From Prochlorococcus sp. AG-409-L18 (GTDB lineage: Bacteria; Cyanobacteriota; Cyanobacteriia; PCC-6307; Cyanobiaceae): DNA of 64,000 nt. Below are positions 44,611 through 53,982 of this stretch, one piece after another (within the stretch, counting starts at the first letter, position 1; every line of letters starts with the position of its first letter). Where the stretch lies: positions 1-64,000 of the forward strand of contig QCKG01000008.1 of NCBI GenBank assembly GCA_003215535.1, in the 5' to 3' direction. The notes below the pieces were generated by a model. That model was not told where the DNA came from. It saw only the letters and a list, made by a program, of their open reading frames with translations, and did not search any database. Position numbers and translations under genes: made by a program.

Positions 44611-47600
44611 ATGAGTCTGCTGCACGCCACCTGGCTTCCTGCCATACGTACTCCGACCAGTTCCGGTCGCCCCGCACTACTTGTGTGGGCAGATACTTGG
44701 AGAGTCGCAAACCCAACTGGACCAGGAGAGACACCAGCTATACATCCTTTTACACTTGATCCCAAAGGACTTCGTACATGGCTCAACGATAAGGATCTTC
44801 TCCCTGATGGGATTATTGACGCTACAGCTTGTTTAACACTTCCTAGTAGAGCAATCAAACCTCGTGGTCAAACAAAATTACAGTCTTCTATTCAAGACCA
44901 AAGAGAGCCAGGCTGGACAGGACTCCCCTTACAAGCAGGAGAGCCAATTCCTAAACAATGTGAATGGTGGCCTTGGCAAGTTCAAGGTCTAGCAATTGAG
45001 CCAGGTGCGGCAACAACTTGGCTATCCAAACTACCTCTATCAGGACACAATCCTGACCTTGGAGAAGAACTCCGTTGGTGGAGTCATCTGCAACGATGGG
45101 CACTCAGTCTTATTGCCCGCGAGCGATGGCTACCCCAAGTTGAATTAAGTAAAGGTGAATGCTATCCACATCGAGCTCGTTGGGTACCCCTACTCAACCG
45201 AGAAGATGATCGCCGCAGGCTTGAAGAACTTGCTGCAGGGCTTCCTCTAGTAGCTACCTGCGCACTGCCTTGGCGAGAGCCTACAGGGAAAAGAAGTAAC
45301 CGTATAACTCGTCTACGGCCAGAAGCTATGCGAGAATCAAATCCAGTAGCCTCATGCCGACCCCGTAGCGGTCGTTTGAGAGTCGCCACTCTGTTAGAAG
45401 ACCTGGTCGATGCCCAACTTCGTAAGGGATTTGAACCACAAACTGAAGGATTAGATCCCTTACTTACAGCTTGGCAAGAAGCGCTTGGGTCCGAAAATGG
45501 TGTAATAAAGCTACCTGATGATGAAATTCAACGACTCGCAACAGCTAGTAATCATTGGCGAGAAGGTATTACTGGAAACGTTGCCCCAGCGAGAGCATGC
45601 CTTGAACTTTTTACCCCATCTGAAGGCGAAGATCTATGGGAATTACGTTTTGCCTTGCAAGCTGAAGCAGACCCAGCTCTCAAGGTTCCTGCTGGTACAG
45701 CATGGGCAGCGGGTGCTGAAGTTCTTCAACTTGGAGAAGTAAGGGTCGAGCACCCTGGAGAAGTACTTTTAGAAGGCTTAGGTAGGGCACTCACTGTGTT
45801 TCAACCTCTAGAACGAGGCTTAGAGAATGCAACACCTAAATCAATGCAGTTAACACCTGCAGAAGCTTTTGTCCTAGTTCGTACTGCCGCAAATCAACTA
45901 CGTGATGTGGGTGTCGGAGTCGAATTACCGCCCAGCCTTTCTGGAGGTTTAGCTAGTCGATTGGGTTTAGCAATCAACGCAGAGCTGTCTAAAAAATCAA
46001 GAGGCTTCACTCTTGGCGAAAGTCTTCAATGGAAATGGGAATTAATGATTGGCGGAGTTACTTTGACCCTAAAAGATCTTGAACGCTTAGCAGGGAAAAG
46101 AAGCCCACTCGTGCGTCATAAAGGAGCATGGATAGAGTTACGCCCAAATGATCTAAAAAATGCGGAACACTTCTGTAGTGCAAACACAAATATCAGCCTT
46201 GATGACGCCATAAGGCTAACTACGACAGAAGGAGACACCCTGATGCGACTTCCAGTCCATCGCTTTGAAGCAGGTCCTCGACTACAAGGGGTATTAGCGC
46301 AATACCATCAACAAAAGGCTCCAGACCCCTTGCCTGCGCCGGAAGGTTTCTGTGGTCAACTAAGACCATATCAAGAGAGAGGTCTAGGGTGGTTGTCCTT
46401 CCTCAATCGTTTCGATCAAGGTGCATGTCTCGCCGACGACATGGGACTCGGTAAAACAATCCAACTTCTTGCATTCCTTCAACACCTCAAAACCGAAAAA
46501 GAGCTAAAACGACCCGTATTGTTAATCGCTCCCACCTCTGTCTTAACCAATTGGAAGCGAGAGGCTCTATCCTTCACCCCAAATTTAGAAGTTCAAGAAC
46601 ACTATGGGCCCAAGCGTCCATCAACCACTGCTGATTTACATAAAACTCTTAAAGGTGTTGATCTAATTCTCACAAGTTATGGACTCATGCAAAGAGACAT
46701 TGAGCTCCTAGAAACAATCGATTGGCAAGGGGTCGTCATCGATGAAGCTCAAGCAATTAAAAATCCAAGCGCAAAGCAGAGCCAAGCAACAAGAGATATC
46801 GCTAAACCAGGAAAAAATAATAGGTTCAGAATTGCACTAACAGGAACACCTGTAGAAAACCGCGTTAGTGAACTATGGGCACTCATGGACTTTCTTAATC
46901 CAAGAGTTCTTGGGGAAGAAGATTTTTTCCGTCAAAGGTATCAACTACCAATCGAGAGATATGGAGATATGTCTTCTCTGCGGGACTTAAAGTCACGGGT
47001 CAGTCCTTTTATTTTACGTAGGCTAAAAACTGATAAAGCTATTATTTCAGACCTTCCAGAGAAAGTCGAACTTAGTGAATGGGTAGGCTTAAGCAAAGAG
47101 CAGAAAAAGCTGTATAGGAAAACAGTTGAAGAAACTTTAGATGCAATTGCCACTTCACCAAAAGGGCAACGTCATGGAAAAATTCTCGGGCTTCTGACTC
47201 GTTTAAAGCAAATCTGCAATCATCCTTCTTTAGCTTTAAAAGAAGTAGTAGTAAGTAATGACTTTATAGATCATTCTGCCAAGCTTCAAAGGTTAGAAGA
47301 AATCCTTGAAGAAGTTATTGAAGCAGGAGATCGGGCTCTCCTTTTTACTCAATTTGCTGAGTGGGGTCATTTGCTCAAAATCTATCTGGAAAAAAGATGG
47401 CGGTTTGAAGTACCATTTCTGCATGGGAGTACAAGTAAAAGCGAACGACAAGCACTCGTAGATCGTTTCCAAGAAGATCCTCGTGGTCCACAACTCTTTT
47501 TATTATCGCTAAAAGCTGGTGGTGTTGGACTCAACCTGACCAGAGCTAGTCACGTATTCCACATAGACCGATGGTGGAATCCTGCTGTAGAAAATCAAGC

Positions 47601-47805
47601 TACTGATAGAGCTTATCGAATTGGTCAAGTCAATAGAGTAATGGTGCACAAATTCATTACAAGTGGATCAGTTGAAGAAAAAATTGATCAAATGATTCGA
47701 GAGAAATCTCGCCTTGCTGAAGACATTATCGGTTCAGGCGAAGAATGGTTAGGCAACCTTGGTGTAAGTGAGTTACGTAAACTTGTCGCCCTAGAAGAGA
47801 ATTAA
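44611..47805 (+). CDS. SNF2/Rad54-type helicase
   Basis: A 1064-residue protein. The first 500 residues match the bacterial SNF2-associated N-terminal domain. The ATPase follows: Walker A LADDMGLGKTIQLLAFL (about 606), VVIDEAQAIKNP (DEAQ box, about 709), LTGTPVENRVSELWALMDFL, then the second RecA domain with LFLLSLKAGGVGLNLTRASH and the ATQ-like QATDRAYRIGQ. Such proteins move along duplex DNA or remodel protein-DNA complexes. The SWIM gene begins 15 bp after it, as in many bacteria, suggesting a working pair. Confidence 0.9.
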   Translation: MSLLHATWLPAIRTPTSSGRPALLVWADTWRVANPTGPGETPAIHPFTLDPKGLRTWLNDKDLLPDGIIDATACLTLPSRAIKPRGQTKLQSSIQDQREPGWTGLPLQAGEPIPKQCEWWPWQVQGLAIEPGAATTWLSKLPLSGHNPDLGEELRWWSHLQRWALSLIARERWLPQVELSKGECYPHRARWVPLLNREDDRRRLEELAAGLPLVATCALPWREPTGKRSNRITRLRPEAMRESNPVASCRPRSGRLRVATLLEDLVDAQLRKGFEPQTEGLDPLLTAWQEALGSENGVIKLPDDEIQRLATASNHWREGITGNVAPARACLELFTPSEGEDLWELRFALQAEADPALKVPAGTAWAAGAEVLQLGEVRVEHPGEVLLEGLGRALTVFQPLERGLENATPKSMQLTPAEAFVLVRTAANQLRDVGVGVELPPSLSGGLASRLGLAINAELSKKSRGFTLGESLQWKWELMIGGVTLTLKDLERLAGKRSPLVRHKGAWIELRPNDLKNAEHFCSANTNISLDDAIRLTTTEGDTLMRLPVHRFEAGPRLQGVLAQYHQQKAPDPLPAPEGFCGQLRPYQERGLGWLSFLNRFDQGACLADDMGLGKTIQLLAFLQHLKTEKELKRPVLLIAPTSVLTNWKREALSFTPNLEVQEHYGPKRPSTTADLHKTLKGVDLILTSYGLMQRDIELLETIDWQGVVIDEAQAIKNPSAKQSQATRDIAKPGKNNRFRIALTGTPVENRVSELWALMDFLNPRVLGEEDFFRQRYQLPIERYGDMSSLRDLKSRVSPFILRRLKTDKAIISDLPEKVELSEWVGLSKEQKKLYRKTVEETLDAIATSPKGQRHGKILGLLTRLKQICNHPSLALKEVVVSNDFIDHSAKLQRLEEILEEVIEAGDRALLFTQFAEWGHLLKIYLEKRWRFEVPFLHGSTSKSERQALVDRFQEDPRGPQLFLLSLKAGGVGLNLTRASHVFHIDRWWNPAVENQATDRAYRIGQVNRVMVHKFITSGSVEEKIDQMIREKSRLAEDIIGSGEEWLGNLGVSELRKLVALEEN

Positions 47806-47820
47806 AATCCAACAAATAAC

Positions 47821-48720
47821 ATGACCAATCCACCTGCAAACAACCTAAATATCACCACTGCTCTCACTGATCAAGGGCTTGGTGAACAACCTTGGTGGGT
47901 AGAACAATGGATGGAATTAATCAATTCCTACAGATTCAAAAAACGACTGGAGAGAGCCTGGACGTATGCAAGAGAAGGAAATGTCACATCCATTCGTTTT
48001 GAAGGGCGTAGAGTTCACGCAAGAGTGCAAGGAACTGACGAAGACCCCTACAAAGTGAAGCTCTGGCTTGATGTACTCAATGACGAAGACTGGAGCTATG
48101 TACTTGAAGCGTTGACCCAAAAAGCACGCTGGTCCGCACAACTGCTTGCAGGAATAATGCCTTCAGATATAGAAAGAGCCTTTGCCGCAAGCGGCCGACG
48201 CCTATTTCCATTCAAACTACAAGAAGTACGCAGCGAATGTAATTGCCCAGATAAAGCAAACCCCTGCAAACATATAAGCGCAATATATTTTCTGATGGGC
48301 GATCGCTTTAGCGAAGATCCCTTTGTGCTCTTTCAATTGAGGGGTCGTACTAGAGAGAAATTACTTACTGATCTCGCAGAGCAACGCCGTCAAGTACTTG
48401 CAAATCTTACAAAAACAACTAGGCAAAATAGTGATCATCCTGAGAGTAAGCCTATTTGCTATGAGCTGCCTATTCCCACTCATCCAGCAATCCAAAACCC
48501 TAGCCTCTGGTGGCAATACGAAGGCAATCTAAATGCTGATTTAGTCGTAATTACACCCTCACTTGATGGAGAGGGTGGTCTAAATGCAGCCGGAGATTTA
48601 CCACTAGCCGAAGATCCAAAATTTCCAGAAGCACGCCAAAGATTCTTAAATCATTTACATGAGCAAGGACAACATCTTGCTCAAAAAGCAATGTTGCAAG
48701 CCATGGCAGGTGACAATTAA
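47821..48720 (+). CDS. SWIM zinc-finger protein
   Basis: A 299-residue protein. A SWIM zinc finger is clear at CNCPDKANPCKHISA (about 140-154; Cys-x-Cys...Cys-x-His). It sits after a region like WTYAREGNVTSIRFEGRRVH that commonly precedes this finger in partners of bacterial SNF2 helicases. It is likely to bind DNA or the helicase. ATG is at 47821; the two genes form an operon. Confidence 0.88.
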   Translation: MTNPPANNLNITTALTDQGLGEQPWWVEQWMELINSYRFKKRLERAWTYAREGNVTSIRFEGRRVHARVQGTDEDPYKVKLWLDVLNDEDWSYVLEALTQKARWSAQLLAGIMPSDIERAFAASGRRLFPFKLQEVRSECNCPDKANPCKHISAIYFLMGDRFSEDPFVLFQLRGRTREKLLTDLAEQRRQVLANLTKTTRQNSDHPESKPICYELPIPTHPAIQNPSLWWQYEGNLNADLVVITPSLDGEGGLNAAGDLPLAEDPKFPEARQRFLNHLHEQGQHLAQKAMLQAMAGDN

Positions 48721-49076
48721 GGTGCTAGCATCTACTTAAAGACCTACAAAAATAGAGCTCCTAATAAGAAAGAATATTCAAATTTTCAACAAGTAAATGT
48801 ACACTTTTGTAGGTAAAGGTTCATTAGAGAATATTTAAAAACTACTTTGATCTAAGAGTCGTAATAAATAATGAAAAATCAAATTTCTAAGAACCACCTT
48901 TCTCTCTACTGACAGCATTACAAAAATAAGCCCAAATCTTGAACAATCAAAATCTAAAGTCACTCACTTCACATGAAACTTGAAGAAGATTTGCTATGGC
49001 TAAGAAGTTTCTCCAATAAAGCACCATTGACTACAAATATGCAGATCTCTCGTAAGATCCTGCAAAAAGAAACAGC
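48721..49076. other. intergenic region before the TRAP operon
   Basis: No gene seen; the promoter of dctPQM is expected here. Confidence 0.45.
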
Positions 49077-50186
49077 ATGCAACGAAGGCAAATCCTAGGA
49101 TCTGGTGCCACAGCGCTCACAGCTGCAGTCGGAACAGGGTTACTGAGCTCATGCCAAATCCGTCGAAAAGGTAGCACAAGCAACATTAGTGGCCCTCCAA
49201 AAATTCGTTGGAGAATGGCTACAAGCTGGCCTCTTTCATTAGATACGATTTTTGGAGGTGCTTCAACAATTAGCCAACGGGTGGATGCCCTAAGTAGTGG
49301 CAATTTCCAAATCAAACCCTATGCAGCGGGAGAATTAGTACCAGGACTTGAGGTGCTGGATGCTGTAAAAGCAGGTTCTGTTGAATGCGGCCATACAGCC
49401 AGTTACTACTACAAAGGTAAGAATCCAAGTTTTGCCTTTGGCACCTCCGTACCTTTTGGCTTAACAGCCCAACAGCAAAATGCTTGGCTATACGAGGCTG
49501 GTGGGATAGAAGCAATGAACCAATGTTTTGCTGATTTTGGTGTCATTAGTTTCCCAGCTGGCAATACAGGAGCACAAATGGGTGGGTGGTTCAAACAAAA
49601 GCTTGAAGGGATCCAATCGCTCCAAGGTCTAAAAATGCGTATACCAGGGCTGGGCGGAGAAGTCATGGCCCAATTAGGGGTCAATGTTCAGGTTCTCCCA
49701 GGAGGCGAGGTATATCTCGCCCTTGACCGTGGTGCAATTGATGCAGCCGAATGGACAGGTCCATATGACGATGAAAAACTTGGGTTTGCCAGAGCAGCAC
49801 GTTTTTATTACTACCCAGGTTGGTGGGAACCTGGACCAACACTAAATGCCCTAGTTAATCAAAAAGCCTGGAACAATCTTCCTGTGGAATACAAAGCAAT
49901 ATTTAACACTGCTTGCTACGAAGCCAACATAACGATGCTCAGTAAATATGACACGCTCAATGGCGCAGCTTTACAACGACTCATCCAAGCTGGGACTGAA
50001 CTAGTTCCCTACGAAGACGAAATTCTTGAAGCTGCTCAAAACGCAGCATACCAACTCTATGCAGACATCTCTTTAAAAGACAAAAACTTTCGGAGCCTGT
50101 TTGACCAATGGCAAAAGTTTCGTTCTGAAATTCTTTCGTGGAATAAGGTGAACGAGTTTTCATTTTCACGCTTTACTTATTCTTAA
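49077..50186 (+). CDS. dctP: TRAP transporter solute-binding lipoprotein DctP/TakP-type
   Basis: A 369-residue binding protein. MQRRQILGSGATALTAAVGT has twin arginines, a hydrophobic core, and a lipobox LLSSC, so it may be exported by Tat and anchored as a lipoprotein. The body carries WRMATSWP, LAAGELVP-like YAAGELVPGLE, and EWTGPYDDEKLGF, resembling TakP-type proteins that bind alpha-keto acids or similar carboxylates with a cation. Ligand is inferred. First gene of dctPQM. Confidence 0.88.
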   Translation: MQRRQILGSGATALTAAVGTGLLSSCQIRRKGSTSNISGPPKIRWRMATSWPLSLDTIFGGASTISQRVDALSSGNFQIKPYAAGELVPGLEVLDAVKAGSVECGHTASYYYKGKNPSFAFGTSVPFGLTAQQQNAWLYEAGGIEAMNQCFADFGVISFPAGNTGAQMGGWFKQKLEGIQSLQGLKMRIPGLGGEVMAQLGVNVQVLPGGEVYLALDRGAIDAAEWTGPYDDEKLGFARAARFYYYPGWWEPGPTLNALVNQKAWNNLPVEYKAIFNTACYEANITMLSKYDTLNGAALQRLIQAGTELVPYEDEILEAAQNAAYQLYADISLKDKNFRSLFDQWQKFRSEILSWNKVNEFSFSRFTYS

Positions 50187-50200
50187 ATAAAAGGAGTAAT

Positions 50201-50767
50201 ATGAGCAAATGGCTAGCCATCGCAAATGCACTAAATAATCTCAATCAAACAATTGCAATCATTGCAAGATGGTCAGTGGTGTTAATGCTGGGTTTAGGAG
50301 TCTGGAATGTAATTGGAAGATATGTTGGTGTAGCCATTGGATATAACCTCAGCTCAAATCGATTAATTGAAGGTCAATGGTATCTATTTGACCTAATTTT
50401 TTTGTTGGGGTTGGGATGGACACTTCAACGTCAAGGTCACGTAAGAGTAGATGTTTTACAAGGAAGGTGGGGAAGCAAGCGTAAAGCAAAAATAGAGCTC
50501 CTTGGAACACTGCTCTTACTATTACCTTTCACTATCGGAGTTATGGTTATCTCAATCGAACCAGCTCTACAGTCATGGATTATCAACGAAGCTTCTCCAG
50601 ATCCTGATGGCCTCCCTCGTTACTGGGTTAAAACCCTAATTCCTATTGGCTTTCTTCTGTTAACACTGCAAGGAATCTCAGAACTAATTCAAAACTGGGT
50701 AAAACTCAAAAGATCAGCCATCGTGCAGAAATCACAAACAAAAAGTCAGGTATTAAATCTTGATTGA
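50201..50767 (+). CDS. dctQ: TRAP transporter small membrane subunit DctQ
   Basis: A 188-residue protein with four hydrophobic helices, the first after an N-terminal polar stretch. EGQWYLFDLIFLLGLGWTLQ and RQGHVRVDVL fit the DctQ family. It is 14 bp after dctP, with AAGGAG before the start codon. The stop overlaps the dctM start by 8 bp. Confidence 0.88.
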   Translation: MSKWLAIANALNNLNQTIAIIARWSVVLMLGLGVWNVIGRYVGVAIGYNLSSNRLIEGQWYLFDLIFLLGLGWTLQRQGHVRVDVLQGRWGSKRKAKIELLGTLLLLLPFTIGVMVISIEPALQSWIINEASPDPDGLPRYWVKTLIPIGFLLLTLQGISELIQNWVKLKRSAIVQKSQTKSQVLNLD

Positions 50768-52127
50768 AGTCGAAATTCTGGGGTATGTAATCAGCATTGA
50801 CCCAACAATAGTACTAGGGCCAGGAATGTTTATATGCCTAGTACTAGTTCTTTTAAGCGGCTATCCAGTTGCATTCTGCCTAGGTGGTATTGCGTTTATC
50901 TTCTCTCTAATAGGAATAACAGTTGGTGAAATTGATCCCAATTTTCTAACAGCTCTCCCTCAGAGAATCTTGGGAATCATGGCCAACTTCACGTTGTTAG
51001 CTATACCCGCCTTTATTTTTATGGGAGCGATGCTTGAAGCATCTGGCATCGCCGAGCGACTTCTAGAGAGTATGAGCCAGCTTCTAGGAAGGATTCGTGG
51101 AGGATTAGCCCTTGCAGTAGTTCTTGTTGGATCATTACTTGCCGCAACAACTGGAGTCGTTGCGGCAACGGTAACAACTATGGGCCTGATCTCACTGCCA
51201 GCAATGCAGCGCGCAGGTTATAACAACTCCCTAGCAACAGGCGTAATCGCCGCATCGGGAACGCTAGGCCAAATAATTCCACCAAGCATTGTGTTGGTTG
51301 TCCTTGGAGATCAACTAGGAATATCAGTTGGAGATCTATTCCTAGGTTCACTAATTCCAGGAATTTTAATGGCCAGCGCTTTTGCTATCTACGTAATAGT
51401 CATTAGCGCTTTAAAGCCGGAACTCGCCCCTGAACAAAAACAGGTCAACCTAGATCCATTACAAATTTACAAATTAATACGAGCAATCATTCCTCCCCTT
51501 GGCTTGATCTTACTAGTTCTTGGAAGCATCTTCTTTGGAGTCGCAACGCCAACCGAAGCAGGAACGATTGGCGCAATTGGAGCCATAGGTTTAGCCGGAA
51601 TAAATGGAGGGTTCAGTCGGAAAACCCTTTCAAAAGTTTGCGATGAAACGCTTAGAACTACATCAATGGTTATGGCAATTTTACTTGGATCAACTGCCTT
51701 TAGCCTCGTATTCAGAGGCATAGGTGGAGATGAACTCATTGCCAACATTTTACTAAATCTTCCAGGAGGAAAAATTGGTTTCATAATTTTCAGCATGCTT
51801 ATTATCTTCTTCTTAGGGTTTTTTATCGACTTCTTCGAGATTGCATTTATCGCAGTTCCTCTGCTCCTACCAGCAGCACGACAACTCCTAGGACCAGACG
51901 CTCTTTTATGGCTAGGTGTAATTATCGGTGCAAATTTACAAACTTCCTTTTTAACGCCACCTTTTGGATTCGCACTTTTCTATCTCAGAGGAGTAGCTTC
52001 AGCATCAATTACAACTAAAGAAATCTATAGAGGCGCTCTGCCATTCGTTGCTCTTCAAATTTGTGTTTTATTACTCATAATTATGATTCCTGGGCTAGTT
52101 AACTGGCTCCCGAACCTTTCTTGGTAG
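50760..52127 (+). CDS. dctM: TRAP transporter large permease DctM
   Basis: A 455-residue permease with about 12 hydrophobic segments. The family signatures GAMLEASGIAERLLE, GTLGQIIPPSIVLVVLGDQL and ATPTEAGTIGAIGAIG are present. It drives solute uptake with an ion gradient together with DctQ and DctP. The frame starts at TTG 50760 inside dctQ. The intact three-gene set is a complete transporter, of interest because cyanobacteria are mainly autotrophic. Confidence 0.92.
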   Translation: MIEVEILGYVISIDPTIVLGPGMFICLVLVLLSGYPVAFCLGGIAFIFSLIGITVGEIDPNFLTALPQRILGIMANFTLLAIPAFIFMGAMLEASGIAERLLESMSQLLGRIRGGLALAVVLVGSLLAATTGVVAATVTTMGLISLPAMQRAGYNNSLATGVIAASGTLGQIIPPSIVLVVLGDQLGISVGDLFLGSLIPGILMASAFAIYVIVISALKPELAPEQKQVNLDPLQIYKLIRAIIPPLGLILLVLGSIFFGVATPTEAGTIGAIGAIGLAGINGGFSRKTLSKVCDETLRTTSMVMAILLGSTAFSLVFRGIGGDELIANILLNLPGGKIGFIIFSMLIIFFLGFFIDFFEIAFIAVPLLLPAARQLLGPDALLWLGVIIGANLQTSFLTPPFGFALFYLRGVASASITTKEIYRGALPFVALQICVLLLIIMIPGLVNWLPNLSW

Positions 52128-52221
52128 TGAAGTCTTAACGAGTTTGGTATTTTCATGATAGAGGCTCTGCCACAATGTACTCCAGTCCTTCTTAGAGTCT
52201 CCGGATTGGTTAAGGGTGAGC

Positions 52222-53982
52222 ATGGTAGCTACCACTTCAAGCACCACAAAAACTCCTAGACTGTCTCTTCAATGGCACTCTATTGGAGAAGACACAACTA
52301 CTATTCGTTCCCTTGACTGGGATAGGAGTCGTTTTGATATTGAATTTGGTTTGCGCAATGGAACGACTTACAACAGCTTCCTAATACAAGGCGCCAAAAC
52401 AGCCCTAATAGATACCAGTCATATCAAATTTGAAAATAGCTGGCTTCCATTATTACAAGGGAAAATTAACCCAAAAGAAATTGATTACCTCATAGTTAGC
52501 CACACAGAACCTGATCACTCAGGGCTAATAGCAAATTTACTCAATCTAAATCCGCAGATCGAAGTTATAGGTTCAAAAGTTGCCATTAAGTTTTTAGAAA
52601 ATCAAATACATAGAAGCTTCAAAGCAAGGGCAGTCAAAAGTGGAGATACCCTTGATCTAGGAACGAGCTCATCCAGCCAGACTCATCATGTTTTTGAATT
52701 CCTGAGTGCACCTAATCTCCATTGGCCAGACACTATCTTTTCATTCGATCACGGCACAGGAATCCTTTTTACATGCGATGCCTTTGGACTTCACTATTGC
52801 TCAGAAAAAATATTCGATGAAGACCCTGGAACAATAGCTCCTGATTTTCGCTTCTATTACGACTGTCTAATGGGACCAAATGCAAGAAGCGTTTTACAAG
52901 CCCTTAAGCGAATAGAAAAGCTTCCAAATCTTCAAACAATTGCCGTAGGTCATGGTCCATTACTGAAATATCATCTCAATCTTTGGATCAATGACTATCG
53001 AGAATGGAGTAGTCAACGTAGCAAAGATGAAAACTATGTAGCCGTTTGCTATCTAAGTCAATACGGTTTCTGTGATCGCTTAAGTCAAGCTCTTGCGCAT
53101 GGAATAAGCAAAGCAAAGTCACAAGTGCAATTAGTGGATTTACAAGAATCAGATCCTCAAGAACTAAGCGCTCTGATCGGAGAAGCAACTGCTGTAATAG
53201 TGCCAACTTGGCCTATCAAAGCTAATGCTAGCTTACAAGGTTCCATAGGAACCTTGCTTGCAGCCTTAAATCAAAAACAATGGCTTGGTGTTTACGATGC
53301 ATTTGGTGGGAATGATGAACCAATCGATGTAGTTGCAAATCAAATAAACGCTCTTAGCCAAAAAGAAGCTTTTAAACCACTCAGAGTACGTGAAGTACCA
53401 GATAGCAATACATACCAGTACTTTGAAGAAGCTGGTACAGACTTAGGTCAAATTTTAAATCGCAAGAAAAATATTGCTATGACCAAAAGTATAAATGGAG
53501 ATTTGGTAAAAGCATTAGGTCGAATCAGTGGTGGCCTTTACGTAGTAACAGCTAGTCAAGCCGAAGGTAACAGTACAAGGCGTAGCGCAATGATCGCGAG
53601 TTGGGTCAGTCAGGCAAGTTTTACCCCTCCCGGTCTAACAGTAGCTGTAGCTAAAGATCGCGCAATCGAAGCCTTCATGCAGATTGAAGATCGCTTTGTA
53701 GTCAATGTTCTAGAAGAAAACAACTATCTCCCTTTATTTCGCCACTTCCTAAAACGTTTCCCACCAGGAGCTGATCGCTTTGCAGATGTAGCCATACTAG
53801 AAGATGCTGCTCAAGGTGGACCAGTCCTAGTCCATGCACTTGCATTTCTAGATTGCGTTGTCAAACAACGGCTGGAGACACCAGACCATTGGATTATCTA
53901 TGCATTAGTAGCTGGTGGAAACATCGCAAATGCTGATGCCAAAACAGCAGTCCATCACAGAAAAGTAGGTAATACATACTAA
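52222..53982 (+). CDS. flv3: flavodiiron protein, Flv3-like
   Basis: A 586-residue class C flavodiiron protein. The metallo-lactamase domain has the canonical iron ligands in SHTEPDHSG (H-x-E-x-D-H, about 93-99) and further histidines including VGHGP; next come a flavodoxin domain (about 265-405) and a C-terminal flavin reductase domain (LVKALGRISGGLYVVTASQA, WVSQASFTPPGLTVAVAKDR). It reduces oxygen to water with NADPH electrons after photosystem I. GTG at 52216 could add two residues. It overlaps the next gene's start (TAATG). Confidence 0.9.
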   Translation: MVATTSSTTKTPRLSLQWHSIGEDTTTIRSLDWDRSRFDIEFGLRNGTTYNSFLIQGAKTALIDTSHIKFENSWLPLLQGKINPKEIDYLIVSHTEPDHSGLIANLLNLNPQIEVIGSKVAIKFLENQIHRSFKARAVKSGDTLDLGTSSSSQTHHVFEFLSAPNLHWPDTIFSFDHGTGILFTCDAFGLHYCSEKIFDEDPGTIAPDFRFYYDCLMGPNARSVLQALKRIEKLPNLQTIAVGHGPLLKYHLNLWINDYREWSSQRSKDENYVAVCYLSQYGFCDRLSQALAHGISKAKSQVQLVDLQESDPQELSALIGEATAVIVPTWPIKANASLQGSIGTLLAALNQKQWLGVYDAFGGNDEPIDVVANQINALSQKEAFKPLRVREVPDSNTYQYFEEAGTDLGQILNRKKNIAMTKSINGDLVKALGRISGGLYVVTASQAEGNSTRRSAMIASWVSQASFTPPGLTVAVAKDRAIEAFMQIEDRFVVNVLEENNYLPLFRHFLKRFPPGADRFADVAILEDAAQGGPVLVHALAFLDCVVKQRLETPDHWIIYALVAGGNIANADAKTAVHHRKVGNTY